Shown piece after piece: positions 42,525 through 51,861 of a stretch of 64,000 nucleotides of DNA (position 1 is the first letter of the stretch; each line of letters opens with the position of its first letter). The notes below the pieces were generated by a model that saw only the letters and a program-made list of their open reading frames with translations, had not been told where the DNA came from and made no database searches. Made by a program: the position numbers and the translations under genes. Source of the DNA: Paraburkholderia megapolitana (GTDB taxonomy: Bacteria > Pseudomonadota > Gammaproteobacteria > Burkholderiales > Burkholderiaceae); contig NZ_CP041745.1 in NCBI RefSeq assembly GCF_007556815.1, positions 2,581,001 to 2,645,000 on the forward strand, written 5' to 3'.

Positions 42525-44165
42525 TCAGCGCTCGAACGCCGCTTTCAGTAGCTTTCGAGTGTAAGGATGGGCGGGCTCAGCAAAAATTTTCTCGACTTCC
42601 CCGGTTTCGACGATGGAACCGTTCTGCATGACCGCCACCCGGTGTGCCATTGCACCGATTACCGCAAGATCGTGGCTGATGAAGACGAAGCCGAGGTTGT
42701 ACTTGTGCTGCAAGCCCGCCAGCAGTTTCAGCACCTGCTGCTGGATCGAAACGTCGAGCGCACTGGTCGGCTCGTCCAGAATCAGGATGCGCGGCTCCAG
42801 CACCAGAGCGCGCGCGATCGCAATGCGCTGGCGCTGGCCGCCGGAAAACTCGTGCGGATAACGCTGCAGGACCGTGCGGTCCAGGCCGACCTCGCGCAGC
42901 ACACTGATGACCTTCTCGCGGCGCCCAGCCGCATCGAGTTGCGGACGATGCAGCTCCAGCCCCTCGCCGACAATCCGCTCGATCGTGTGTCGCGGCGAAA
43001 GCGAACTGAATGGATCCTGAAAGACAACCTGCATGTTCGAGCGCAGCGCGGTCTGTTCGTGTCCGCGGAAGCTTGCGAGCGCCCTGCCCTGGAACTCGAT
43101 GTCGCCGTGCACGACGCGCTGCAAGCCGAGCAGCGCCATCGCGAGCGTCGACTTGCCCGAACCCGATTCGCCGACAATGCCAAGCGTCTCGCCCTGACGC
43201 ACCGACAGGCTCGCTTTCGATACCGCGCTAAAATGCCCCGCGCGAAACCAGCCGTTGAAGCCCGCCAGCTTCGTGCGGAAATCGACGGACACATCGCGTG
43301 CTTCGAGCAGCACCGGCGAGATCGGAATGACCGGCACCACTGTGCGTTCGGGACGACTCTCCAGCAAACGACGCGTATACGGATGCTGAGGCGACGAAAA
43401 AATCGCATCGACGGTACCGCTCTCAACCAGCTTGCCGCGCTCCATCACCGCGACGCGCTGCGCGAAACGGCGCACGAGATTCAGATCGTGTGTGATCAGC
43501 AGCACGGCCATGCCGCGCTTTTCCGCTTCGTCGCGTTGCAGTTCGAGCAATAGCTCGACGATCTGCGCGCGGATCGTGACGTCGAGCGCGGTAGTGGGTT
43601 CGTCGGCGAGCAACAGACGCGGACGACACGCGAGCGCCATCGCGATCATCGCGCGCTGCCGCTGTCCGCCGGACAATTGATGCGGATAGCTGTTCACGCG
43701 CTTGCCCGGCTCCGCGATGCCGGTGCGATCGAGCAGCGCGACCGTGCGCTTGCGCGCCTCACGTGCGCTCACGTCATCGTGCAGCACGATCGTCTCCGCG
43801 ATCTGATCGCCGATCGTATACAGCGGATTGAGCGCTGACATCGGCTCCTGGAAGATCATCGCGATGTCGGAGCCGCGCATTTCGCGCATGCCGCGCTCGC
43901 TCTTCGCGAGCAGATCCTCGCCGCCGAAGCGTATCGCCCCGCTCACCTGGGCATCGCTGAGCAGACGCAGGATCGACAGCGCCGTGACGGTCTTGCCCGA
44001 GCCCGACTCGCCGACGAGCGCCACCCGCTCGCCGCGCTCGATCGCGAGCGTGACGTCGTCGACCGCGACGGTATCGCCGAAACTCACGTGCAGGTGGTCC
44101 AGTTCCAGCAGCGGGCCAGCGGGCGATAGTGTCGGCATTGACATTGGTGTTGCAGCCGCGCTCAT
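42525..44165 (-). CDS. yejF: ABC transporter ATP-binding protein YejF (peptide/microcin C-type import)
   Basis: Fused two-domain ATPase that powers the YejABEF importer of oligopeptides; E. coli YejABEF also imports microcin C. 546 residues with two full nucleotide-binding domains: Walker A GESGSGKT near 55 and GESGSGKS near 350, signatures [15 protein letters not shown] and [15 protein letters not shown], and Walker B blocks [13 protein letters not shown] and [13 protein letters not shown]. Oligopeptide/dipeptide C-terminal extensions ([22 protein letters not shown]) follow each half. It overlaps yejE by four bases and is last in a yejA-B-E-F operon. Confidence 0.93.
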   Translation of the reverse strand: MSAAATPMSMPTLSPAGPLLELDHLHVSFGDTVAVDDVTLAIERGERVALVGESGSGKTVTALSILRLLSDAQVSGAIRFGGEDLLAKSERGMREMRGSDIAMIFQEPMSALNPLYTIGDQIAETIVLHDDVSAREARKRTVALLDRTGIAEPGKRVNSYPHQLSGGQRQRAMIAMALACRPRLLLADEPTTALDVTIRAQIVELLLELQRDEAEKRGMAVLLITHDLNLVRRFAQRVAVMERGKLVESGTVDAIFSSPQHPYTRRLLESRPERTVVPVIPISPVLLEARDVSVDFRTKLAGFNGWFRAGHFSAVSKASLSVRQGETLGIVGESGSGKSTLAMALLGLQRVVHGDIEFQGRALASFRGHEQTALRSNMQVVFQDPFSSLSPRHTIERIVGEGLELHRPQLDAAGRREKVISVLREVGLDRTVLQRYPHEFSGGQRQRIAIARALVLEPRILILDEPTSALDVSIQQQVLKLLAGLQHKYNLGFVFISHDLAVIGAMAHRVAVMQNGSIVETGEVEKIFAEPAHPYTRKLLKAAFER

Positions 44166-45268
44166 TGATTGCCTCCCGCGCGCATCGCGTCCGCCATGCG
44201 CGTGTCGAGCGCGTTACGCAATGCATCGCCCATGAAGGTCAGCAACAGCAGCATTGCCACGAGCACGCCGAACGTCGACAACGAGATCCACCATGCGTCG
44301 AGATTTGCCTTGCCCTGCGCGAGCAGTTCGCCGAGGCTCGGCGTCGGCGACGGCACGCCGAGGCCGAGAAAATCGAGGCTAGTCAGCGCGAGAATCGAGC
44401 CGCTCATGCGGAACGGCAGGAACGTGATGACCGGCGTCAGGCTGTTCGGCAACACGTGGCGCCAGATGATCTGCCAGTTCGACAGCCCCATCGCGCGCGC
44501 CGCGCGGACGTAGTCCTGGTTGCGGTTGCGCAGGAATTCCGCGCGCACGTAATCGGATAGCCCGATCCAGCCGAACAGCGACAGCAGCACGATCAGCAGG
44601 ATGAAACCGGGCTCGAAGATCGACGCGAAGATGATCAGCAGATACAGCTCCGGCATCGCGCTCCATATCTCGATCAGCCGTTGCCCGACGATGTCGATAC
44701 GTCCGCCGAAGAAACCCTGCACCGCGCCCGCCAATACGCCAAGCACCGTGCCGATCAACGTCAGCACGAGCGCAAACTCAACCGATACGCGAAAGCCGTA
44801 CAGCAGGCGCGCGAACAGGTCGCGGCCGCGGTCGTCGGTGCCGAGCCAGTTATCACGCGACGGCGGCGCCGGGTTCGCCGCTTTCGAAAAATAGTTCAGC
44901 GTGTCGTAGTAGTAGCGGTTCGGCGGATAGAGCGCGAAATTGCCGGGCGTATCGAAGCGATGCTTGATATACGGATCGAGATAATCGGCTGCCGTCGGAA
45001 AATCGCCGCCGAAAGTCGTCTCCGGGTAAGTCTTGAAGAGCGGGAAATACAGATGTCCGTCGTAGCGCACGACGAGCGGCTTGTCGTTCGACCATAGCGG
45101 CCCGGCGAGACTCGCCGCAAATGCGACGACGAAGACGATCAGACTCCAGTAGCCGAGGCGCTGCTGCTTGAAGCGTTGCCAGACGCGGCGCGCCGGCGAC
45201 GGTGACACAAAAGCGCGCACGGTCTGCGTGCGCGCGGCAAGATCGGATCGGACGCGGGCTCGATTCAA
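44162..45268 (-). CDS. yejE: ABC transporter permease YejE
   Basis: Inner-membrane permease of the YejABEF peptide importer. 368 residues with a cytoplasmic N-terminus (about 40), a first membrane span (LGYWSLIVFVVAFAASL) and a large periplasmic loop containing DGHLYFPLFKTYPETTFGGDFPTAADYLDPY, typical of YejE. The BPD_transp_1 domain has five further spans and the EAA-like loop YVRAARAMGLSNWQIIWRHVLPN, which docks on the ATPase. It starts just downstream of the yejB stop on the same strand and overlaps yejF by four bases. Confidence 0.93.
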   Translation of the reverse strand: MNRARVRSDLAARTQTVRAFVSPSPARRVWQRFKQQRLGYWSLIVFVVAFAASLAGPLWSNDKPLVVRYDGHLYFPLFKTYPETTFGGDFPTAADYLDPYIKHRFDTPGNFALYPPNRYYYDTLNYFSKAANPAPPSRDNWLGTDDRGRDLFARLLYGFRVSVEFALVLTLIGTVLGVLAGAVQGFFGGRIDIVGQRLIEIWSAMPELYLLIIFASIFEPGFILLIVLLSLFGWIGLSDYVRAEFLRNRNQDYVRAARAMGLSNWQIIWRHVLPNSLTPVITFLPFRMSGSILALTSLDFLGLGVPSPTPSLGELLAQGKANLDAWWISLSTFGVLVAMLLLLTFMGDALRNALDTRMADAMRAGGNQ

Positions 45269-45269
45269 G

Positions 45270-46307
45270 TCAGCGCTCCAGTTGTTCGAATTGAATGCGC
45301 GGATCGACCCAGACGTAGCAAAGGTCCGAGATGAGCTTCGTCGCGAGGCCGATCAGCGTGAAAAGATAGAGCGTGCCGAGCACGACCGGATAGTCGCGCC
45401 GCGTCACCGACTCGTACGACAGCAGACCGAGACCGTCGAGCGAGAACAGTGTTTCGATCAGCAGGCTGCCGGTGAAGAACGCGCCGATAAACGCTGCCGG
45501 GAAACCGACAATCAGCGGCAGCAGCGCGTTGCGGAACACATGCTTCCACAGTACTCGCCGCTCCGACAGCCCCTTCGCTCGCGCGGTCAGCACGTACTGC
45601 TTGCGGATCTCGTCGAGAAACGCGTTCTTGGTCAACATCGTGACGACCGCGAAACTGCCGACCACCGACGCGAACACAGGCAGCGTGATATGCCACAGGT
45701 AATCGACGATCTTGCCGCCTACAGAAAGCTGCGCCCAGTTATCCGACGTGAGGTTGCGCAGCGGAAAGATCTGCAGGAACGATCCGCCGCCGAACAGCAC
45801 GAGCAACAATATGCCGAGCACGAAACCCGGAATCGCATAGCCGAACAGCACGAGCAGGCTCGTCGCAAAGTCGAAGCGCGAGCCGTTGCGCACCGCCTTC
45901 GCGATGCCGAGCGGCACCGAAATCAGATACGTGAGAAAGAAGGTCCACAGGCCGATGCTGATCGACACCGGCAGCTTCGAGACGATCAGCGACCACACAC
46001 TTTGATGCCGGAAGTAACTGTCGCCGAGGTCGAAGCGCAGGAAGCGTTTGAGCATCAGCCCATAGCGTTCGAGCGGCGGTTTGTCGAAACCGTATAGCGC
46101 CTTGAGTTGCGCGATCTGCTGCGCGTCGACGCCGCTATGCGCACGCAGACCGAACGGCGCGCCCTGCTCCGCGCCTCTGCGCATGTCATGCACGGCCTGC
46201 TCGACAGGACCTCCGGGCACGAACTGGATCACCACGAACGTGAGCGTCAGCACGCCGAACAGCGTCGGGATCATCAGCAGCAGACGTTTGAGGATGTAGC
46301 TCCACAT
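45270..46307 (-). CDS. yejB: ABC transporter permease YejB
   Basis: Second permease of the YejABEF importer. 345 residues; the N-terminus MWSYILKRLLLMIPTLFGVLT is a signal-anchor span. The long periplasmic segment (VQQFVPGGPVEQAV..., PLERYGLMLKRFLRFDLGDSYF) and the EAA loop LTARAKGLSERRVLWKHVFRNALLP are standard for DppB/YejB permeases. Six membrane spans. The stop is one base before the yejE start, so the genes are one transcript. Confidence 0.93.
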   Translation of the reverse strand: MWSYILKRLLLMIPTLFGVLTLTFVVIQFVPGGPVEQAVHDMRRGAEQGAPFGLRAHSGVDAQQIAQLKALYGFDKPPLERYGLMLKRFLRFDLGDSYFRHQSVWSLIVSKLPVSISIGLWTFFLTYLISVPLGIAKAVRNGSRFDFATSLLVLFGYAIPGFVLGILLLVLFGGGSFLQIFPLRNLTSDNWAQLSVGGKIVDYLWHITLPVFASVVGSFAVVTMLTKNAFLDEIRKQYVLTARAKGLSERRVLWKHVFRNALLPLIVGFPAAFIGAFFTGSLLIETLFSLDGLGLLSYESVTRRDYPVVLGTLYLFTLIGLATKLISDLCYVWVDPRIQFEQLER

Positions 46308-46364
46308 AGGCGGCGATCGGGCAAACGGGCTAGAGAGAAGGAATGGCGACGAACGGCGCGCGGG

Positions 46365-48310
46365 TCAGTGCGGTACGAACCACCACGTCGAGGTGATCCA
46401 GTCGTTTGCCTGATAGTACAGCGGCAGCGTCTTCGGCCATGCGAGTCCGCGTCTGAAGGCGACGCGGTGCACCGCGCTATACCATTGCGGCACCACATAG
46501 TAGCCATGCATCAGGACGCGGTCGAGCGCATGAGTTGCATCGACGAGCTGCTCGCGTGTCTGTGCCTTTACGAGCGTATGCAGGATCGCATCGACGGCCG
46601 GCGAACGCAGGCCGATCAGATTGCCTGATCCGGGCTCGCCGGCTGCCTTGCTGCTGAACCGGTCGATCTGTTCGGAGCCCGGCAGTTGAACGTCGGGATA
46701 GCGGAGGCTCGTCATATCGTAGTCGAAGGCGTCGAGCCGCTTCTGATACAGCGCGAAGTCGACCGCGCGAAACTTCGCTTCGATGCCGAGCTTCTGCAGA
46801 TTGCGAACATACGTCGCGACGATCGGTTCCATCGATTGCGCCGAACCCGAGTCGTCGAGAATCTCGAACGAGAACGGTTGTCCCTGGGCGTTACGCAATG
46901 CACCGTTCCGGTAAGTCCAGCCTGCCTGCGCGAGCAGTGCACGCGCCTGCAGCAGATTCGCGCGCAGCGAACCGGGTGGGTCGGTGTCGGGCTGCAGCGG
47001 TGGCGGCCCGAACACGGCCGGGTCGAGCTGTGCGCGCCACGGGTTGAGGAGCGCAAGCTCGCCTGGCGACGGCAGCCCGGTCGCTTTCAGATCGGTATTC
47101 GAGAAGAAGCTGTCGATACGCGTGTACTGGCTATAAAAAAGCCGGCTATCCAGCCATTCGAAGTCGAACGCCAGGTCAAGCGCCTTGCGTACCCGCACAT
47201 CCTGGAAGAGCGGCCGTCGCAGGTTGAGAAGGAAGCCCTGCATACCGACGCCGTTGTGCTGCTCGAACTCATGCTTGATCAGCTCGCCGCTATCGAACTT
47301 CTTGCCGACTATCCCGCGCACCCAGTTGCGTGCGACGTTCTCGACGTACGCGTCGTACTCGCCAGCCTTGAATGCTTCGACCCGCACCACCGGATCCGAG
47401 TACAGCTTGTAGACGAGGCGATCGAAATTGTTGGTGCCGACGCGCACCGGCAACGCCGCGCCCCAGTAGTTCGGATCGCGTTTGTAGGTAATCGTGCGGC
47501 CGTTCTCGTAGCTTTCGATGACATAGGGCGCGCTGCCGATCGGCTGCTCAAACGCCAGCTGATCGAACGGCACGCGCGAGCCGTCCGGCTTCAAGCCCCA
47601 CTTCTGCGAAAACACCGGGATGCTGCCCGCGAGCATCGGCAGCTCGCGGTTCGGTTGGCGGAACTCGAAGCGGATGGTGGCCGGATCGACCACGACCGCG
47701 CGCGTGATGTCGGTGAAATAGGCGGCCAGCGCAGGCGAAGCCTGCGGGCTTTTCAGCATGTCGAACGAAAACTTGACGTCGGCGGCCGTGACGGGATCGC
47801 CGTTCGAGAAATGCGCGCGCGGGTTGATATGGAAAGTCGTCGACAGACGGTCGGGGCGATGCGGATGTCGTCGGCGAGCAGGCCGTAAGCGGACGCCGGC
47901 TCGTCGGCGCTGCCTATCGTCAGCGCTTCGAACAGCATATCGATGCCCGGCGCCGCAGTGCCGCGCATCGTGAACGGGTTGAACTTGTCGAAGCTGGTCC
48001 GGCGGTCCGGGTTCGCCATCACGAGCGTGCCGCCCTTCGGCGCGTCCGGATTCACATAGTCGAAATGCTTGAAATCCGCTGGATACTTCGGTTCGCCGTA
48101 TTGCGCGATCGCATAGACCGCATGTGCAGGAAGCGCGGGCAACAACGAGGCGAGCAACGTGCCGCACACCCAAATGAAGGCTGCTGGCCGCAACGTCGGC
48201 CGGCGCGCCAACCCGTGCTTCGATAACTGACAACGAACCCGCGACAGCATTCGAACTACGGCGCGCCAGCCTGCACGAGGCGCGTCAATCCATCGCGAAC
48301 CAGTTGTCAT
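46365..48310 (-). pseudogene. yejA: Extracellular peptide-binding protein YejA, frameshifted
   Basis: Periplasmic binding protein of the YejABEF importer, about 645 residues if whole. The N-terminal frame starts at the ATG at 48310 (48250 is an alternative). It has a signal peptide ending LPALPAHA, then YAIAQYGEPKYPADFKHFDYVNPDAPKGGTL. The C-terminal frame carries SBP_bac_5 sequence (LSTTFHINPRAHFSNGDPVTAADVKFSFDML to ITSTWWFVPH). They meet at a C4 run (47853-47856). One added C would read IAPDRLSTTFHINP, matching the usual ...APDxxxxTF... of this family. Hence a real frameshift or a base-calling error. Heads yejB-E-F. Confidence 0.78.
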
Positions 48311-48420
48311 AAGGGCCTTGCTAATCGGGAGGCAGTGGCAATGTGAGAGAATTCTACCCAAAATCCTGCGCGCCTCACGCATGCCTCGTGTGATGCGCGC
48401 TGACTTCATCAGGAGCATTC

Positions 48421-49212
48421 ATGGGCTTTCTCGCTGGTAAACGAATCCTGCTGACCGGCTTGCTGTCGAACCGTTCGATCGCATACGGCATTGCGCAGGC
48501 ATGCAAACGCGAAGGCGCGGAACTCGCGTTCACCTATGTCGGCGACCGCTTCAAGGACCGTATCACCGAATTCGCCAGCGAGTTCGGCAGCGATCTCGTG
48601 TTCCCCTGCGACGTCGCCGACGATGCGCAGATTGACGCGCTGTTCGCTTCATTGAAGACGCGTTGGGATAGTCTCGACGGCCTCGTCCACTCGATCGGCT
48701 TTGCCCCGCGTGAAGCGATTGCCGGCGACTTCCTCGACGGCATGACGCGCGAAAACTTCCGCATCGCGCACGACATCTCCGCCTACAGTTTCCCGGCGCT
48801 CGCCAAAGCCGCGCTGCCGATGCTCTCGCAGGATGCGGCGTTGCTCACGCTGTCGTATCTCGGCGCCGAACGCGCAATTCCGAACTACAACACGATGGGG
48901 CTCGCGAAGGCCTCGCTCGAAGCCAGCGTGCGTTATCTTGCCGTCTCGCTCGGTGCGAAGGGTGTGCGGGTGAACGGGATTTCGGCAGGTCCAATCAAGA
49001 CGCTGGCCGCGAGCGGCATCAAGGGCTTCGGCAAGATTCTCGAATTCGTCGAGGGCAACGCGCCGCTACGGCGCAATGTCACGATCGAACAGGTCGGCAA
49101 TACCGCGGCGTTCCTGTTGTCGGATCTCGCGGCTGGGGTGACGGCCGAGATCGTGCATGTCGACAGCGGCTTTAACGCCGTGGTGGGCGGCATGGCTGTC
49201 GTGGCGGAGTAA
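48421..49212 (+). CDS. fabI: Enoyl-[acyl-carrier-protein] reductase (NADH) FabI
   Basis: Final reduction step of each type II fatty-acid elongation cycle; the target of triclosan. 263 residues with AGGAG before the ATG. Divergent SDR family: [24 protein letters not shown] at the N-terminus, catalytic Tyr and Lys in [22 protein letters not shown], and [18 protein letters not shown] near the substrate loop. Divergent from the yej operon, and a strong terminator follows. Confidence 0.96.
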   Translation: MGFLAGKRILLTGLLSNRSIAYGIAQACKREGAELAFTYVGDRFKDRITEFASEFGSDLVFPCDVADDAQIDALFASLKTRWDSLDGLVHSIGFAPREAIAGDFLDGMTRENFRIAHDISAYSFPALAKAALPMLSQDAALLTLSYLGAERAIPNYNTMGLAKASLEASVRYLAVSLGAKGVRVNGISAGPIKTLAASGIKGFGKILEFVEGNAPLRRNVTIEQVGNTAAFLLSDLAAGVTAEIVHVDSGFNAVVGGMAVVAE

Positions 49213-49243
49213 GCTGGTCTTCCGGACGTTGCTCGCGCAACCA

Positions 49244-49276
49244 TAAAAAAACCGCCCTGGTTGGGCGGTTTTTTTT
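49244..49276. terminator. Bidirectional terminator after fabI
   Basis: Stem ACCGCCC ... GGGCGGT, flanked by a run of A on one side and a run of T on the other, separates fabI from the converging PXPV gene. Confidence 0.9.
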
Positions 49277-49319
49277 GCGCGCCTTTTGCGCGTTTGCTGG
49301 CGTGTCGACGCGCGGCGGC

Positions 49320-49679
49320 TTAGTGCCAGCGGCCGTTGCCGTGGTCCCAGCGGCCACCACCGTGGTCCCAGCGTCCCGGCCCACGACGACGATTCCATTC
49401 ATCGCGGCCCCAGTAGCGGCGGCCATCCCAGTAGCGGTCGCCGTGCCAGCCGATCACGATCGCCGGACCACCGTAGACAGGGGCGCCATAGACGGGCGCA
49501 CCGTACACCGGCGCCGGTTGATACACGACCGGCGGCGGCGCATAAACAGGCGCCGGCGCGGCATAAACCGGCGCGGGGATGCCGATGTTCAGGCCGATGT
49601 CCACGTGAGCCATTGCTGCGCTCGATGCGCCAATGGCCAATGCCCCGATCACCAGCGTAACAAGACGTGCGGACTTCAT
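49320..49679 (-). CDS. Exported PXPV-repeat protein
   Basis: 119 residues. Signal peptide (MKSARLVTLVIGALAIG... ending SAAMA), then a repetitive Pro/Val/Tyr section with PAPVYAPPPVVY and repeats of APVYG, and a Gly/Trp/Arg/His-rich C-terminus (RRYWGRDEWNRRRG, GRWDHG x3). These features match small exported proteins with PXPV repeats found in Burkholderia; the function is unknown. The low-complexity, aromatic tail resembles surface or matrix-associated proteins, but that is only a resemblance. Converges with fabI. Confidence 0.8.
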   Translation of the reverse strand: MKSARLVTLVIGALAIGASSAAMAHVDIGLNIGIPAPVYAAPAPVYAPPPVVYQPAPVYGAPVYGAPVYGGPAIVIGWHGDRYWDGRRYWGRDEWNRRRGPGRWDHGGGRWDHGNGRWH

Positions 49680-50249
49680 AGGTTCACCTCTTCTGGAGAC
49701 ATGTTTTGTTGACTCGACTATAGCGCAGGGAGGCTTGCCGCATATTTCGAGTTTGTAATAACTGATGCAACAAATCGCTCACGGAAGCCGCGAGTAACGT
49801 CTCGTTACACATCTCGGAGTGGCGTCATGGAGTCGATACAAATGCGTTTGCCGCGGTACGCGACAGCGGGCAATCGGTCGCGATTTCTGTCGTGCGTTCG
49901 AGTGGGATGGGTTGGTTTCATCCGGCGATGTCTGGTCGATGTCTGGCCGATACCTGGTATTGCCAGGTAACTGAACCATGCAGCAGACCGAACTCTCGAC
50001 AACGCCTCGTCTTGCCATTGAGTGAACCGGGCGCAGAGGCCCCTACTCCCTCCCAGCTTCAACCAACGCCGTTCCCCCATATTGTGGAATACGGCCACAT
50101 CGGAAAACCCGCTGACAGCCCGCTCAGTCAAGGCATCCACCGTCCTGGCACCACATCGATACGCTATTTAAGCCCGCTTACCTAAGCCTCATTCCTATTT
50201 AAACGAAAGGCCACTTGTTTAAATAAGGACCCGCGGCCATAATTTGTTG
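49680..50249. other. 570-bp intergenic region upstream of the Fic gene
   Basis: No recognised gene. Short open frames on either strand show no family. It contains a perfect 7-bp inverted repeat TACCTGG/CCAGGTA (49951-49957 with 49963-49969), just after two adjacent copies of GATGTCTGG, and the AT-rich inverted repeat described separately at 50193-50227. The end nearest the Fic gene is clearly richer in A and T than the surroundings. Confidence 0.5.
50193..50227 (+). promoter_or_regulatory. Palindromic control site before the Fic gene
   Basis: CCTATTTAAAC (50193-50203) and GTTTAAATAAGG (50216-50227) are inverted copies apart from one extra T, centred about 40 bp before the ATG. It could be an operator for the Fic protein's own C-terminal DNA-binding domain, or for another regulator. 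Confidence 0.5.
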
Positions 50250-51449
50250 ATGGCTAACGAGAATCTGACACATACCCGGCTTGGGCGCTTCGCCGACACT
50301 ACGGCTGGCGGTGAGGTCGTGCGCGCCTTCGTTCCGCCACCTCTGCCGCCCGAACCACCTATCGATATTCTGGCCCTGCTCGACAGGTTGAGTCTCGCCG
50401 AGCGAGCGTTGGGGCGATTGGACGGCATCACGATGCTCCTCCCCCGCCAGGAGCTCTTCCTTTACATGTACGTGCGTAAAGAGGCCGTGCTCTCGTCCCA
50501 GATTGAAGGCACCCAATCAACCCTGACAGACCTTCTTCGCTTTGAAACCGAAGCGCAGGCCGGCCAGCCAATCGATGACGTCCGCGAAGTGTCAAATTAC
50601 GTGGACGCGATGATGTATGGGTTGGATCGTCTTCAAACGCTACCGCTTTCTCTACGGCTGATTCGTGAAATGCATGCTCGTCTGCTGCGAAATGGCCGCG
50701 GCGGCGCGGCGAGCCCCGGCGAATTCAGGAGATCGCAAAACTGGATCGGCGGAACACGGCCGGGGAACGCCTTATATGTGCCGCCACCCGTCAACGAGCT
50801 CGATGCGTGCCTCGATGCACTTGAGCGATTCATGCATGAGGACCGTTCACGTCTGCCTGCCCTGCTCAAGGCAGGTCTACTCCACGTACAGTTCGAGAGC
50901 ATTCACCCGTTTCTCGATGGTAACGGACGCATCGGCCGGCTCCTCGTCACTCTCTTCTTGAATACGCATGGGGTGCTACGCTCACCGCTGCTTTACCTGA
51001 GCCTTTACCTCAAAACGCACCGCGCCGATTACTACAGGCTCCTGCAGGAAGTACGCGAGCGTGGTGCCTGGGAGGCCTGGCTTGAATTCTTTCTCGATGG
51101 CGTCGCCGAGACAGCCAATCAAGCTTTTGATGCGGCCACGCGGATTATTGCTCTCTTCAAAGAGGATCGTGAGCGGATCACAGCTGAAAGTGAACGTGCG
51201 GGATCGGCTCTGCGAGTTCATGATTTATTGCAGCAAAATCCGTTTCTCACCTCCAACATCCTGGTCGATCGCACTGGCCTTACCGCGCCCACGATCAATG
51301 CAGCGCTCGCTGACCTGCAACGGCTTGAAGTAGTCGAGGAAGTAACTGGCCGTCGACGCGGCCGTGTCTTTGCTTATCGCCGTTACCTCGCAATTCTTGG
51401 CGAAGGTACTGATCCGCTGCCCGCCCCTTCAGCCACTCGAGGCGAGTGA
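50250..51449 (+). CDS. Fic-domain protein with C-terminal winged helix
   Basis: Adenylyltransferase-type Fic enzyme of 399 residues from the ATG at 50250. The inhibitory-helix motif SSQIEG (82-87) fits the S/T-x-x-x-E-G/N pattern, so it lies N-terminal to the Fic core (class II type). The core has HPFLDGNGRIGR at 219-230 with the catalytic His and the NGR phosphate loop intact. A C-terminal wHTH segment (about 325-375: NPFLTSNILVDRTGLTAPTINAALADL) resembles DNA-binding Fic proteins. Lower GC and different codon use than neighbours, and a tRNA-Ser neighbour, suggest recent acquisition. Targets are unknown; no antitoxin partner is seen. Confidence 0.88.
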   Translation: MANENLTHTRLGRFADTTAGGEVVRAFVPPPLPPEPPIDILALLDRLSLAERALGRLDGITMLLPRQELFLYMYVRKEAVLSSQIEGTQSTLTDLLRFETEAQAGQPIDDVREVSNYVDAMMYGLDRLQTLPLSLRLIREMHARLLRNGRGGAASPGEFRRSQNWIGGTRPGNALYVPPPVNELDACLDALERFMHEDRSRLPALLKAGLLHVQFESIHPFLDGNGRIGRLLVTLFLNTHGVLRSPLLYLSLYLKTHRADYYRLLQEVRERGAWEAWLEFFLDGVAETANQAFDAATRIIALFKEDRERITAESERAGSALRVHDLLQQNPFLTSNILVDRTGLTAPTINAALADLQRLEVVEEVTGRRRGRVFAYRRYLAILGEGTDPLPAPSATRGE

Positions 51450-51545
51450 GCATCCAGGGGCCAGCATTACTACGATGGAGTGTGTGTAGTACTGAACAAG
51501 ATCGATTGCAGCGATATCAGCCGAACCCCAAAAACCGTCCGTCAA

Positions 51546-51582
51546 AACAAAAACCCCGCAGAGCCGAGACTCTACGGGGTTT
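51546..51582 (-). terminator. Terminator of tRNA-Ser
   Basis: On the minus strand, AAACCCCGTAGAG pairs with CTCTGCGGGGTTT (one mismatch) around six bases, and TTTGTTTTG follows. It lies just past the tRNA CCA. Confidence 0.85.
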
Positions 51583-51594
51583 CGCCACCATTGC

Positions 51595-51688
51595 TGGCGG
51601 AGACGGAGGGATTCGAACCCTCGATCCAGGTTTTGGCCCAGATGCTCCCTTAGCAGGGGAGTGCCTTCGACCTCTCGGCCACGTCTCC
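51595..51688 (-). tRNA. tRNA-Ser (anticodon GCT)
   Basis: 94 nt including CCA and a long variable arm. Acceptor GGAGACG/CGTCTCC, anticodon loop CTGCTAA between CTCCC and GGGAG, and T arm GAGGGTTCGAATCCCTC. Confidence 0.95.
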
Positions 51689-51731
51689 CAAACTTTCGCT
51701 CGCGCCAGGGAGGCAGCGCGACGAAGCCAAG

Positions 51732-51760
51732 ATAATAGCGGGTTCGCCGATCGAGGTCAA
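51732..51760 (-). promoter_or_regulatory. Promoter of tRNA-Ser
   Basis: Minus-strand TTGACC (51755-51760) and TATTAT (51732-51737) with exactly 17 bp between, about 44 bp upstream of the tRNA. Confidence 0.8.
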
Positions 51761-51791
51761 TTTTCAGAACGCACTTTTTATAAGCTGAAGC

Positions 51792-51816
51792 GTGACTGCA
51801 GTCACTGCAGTGTCAC
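51792..51816. repeat. Overlapping palindromes between lysC and tRNA-Ser
   Basis: GTGACTGCAGTCAC (51792-51805) is a perfect 14-bp palindrome. It overlaps the perfect 10-bp palindrome CACTGCAGTG (51803-51812), and a further GTCAC ends at 51816. Confidence 0.75.
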
Positions 51817-51861
51817 ACCCCAGCCTGCTTCGCGCGATTCCGCACCGGCAGATGCCGGGTC

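Noticed and set aside
49805..50140. 111-codon minus-strand frame in the gap before the Fic gene
   Set aside because: No family resemblance and no ribosome site; could be a decayed remnant but cannot be supported.
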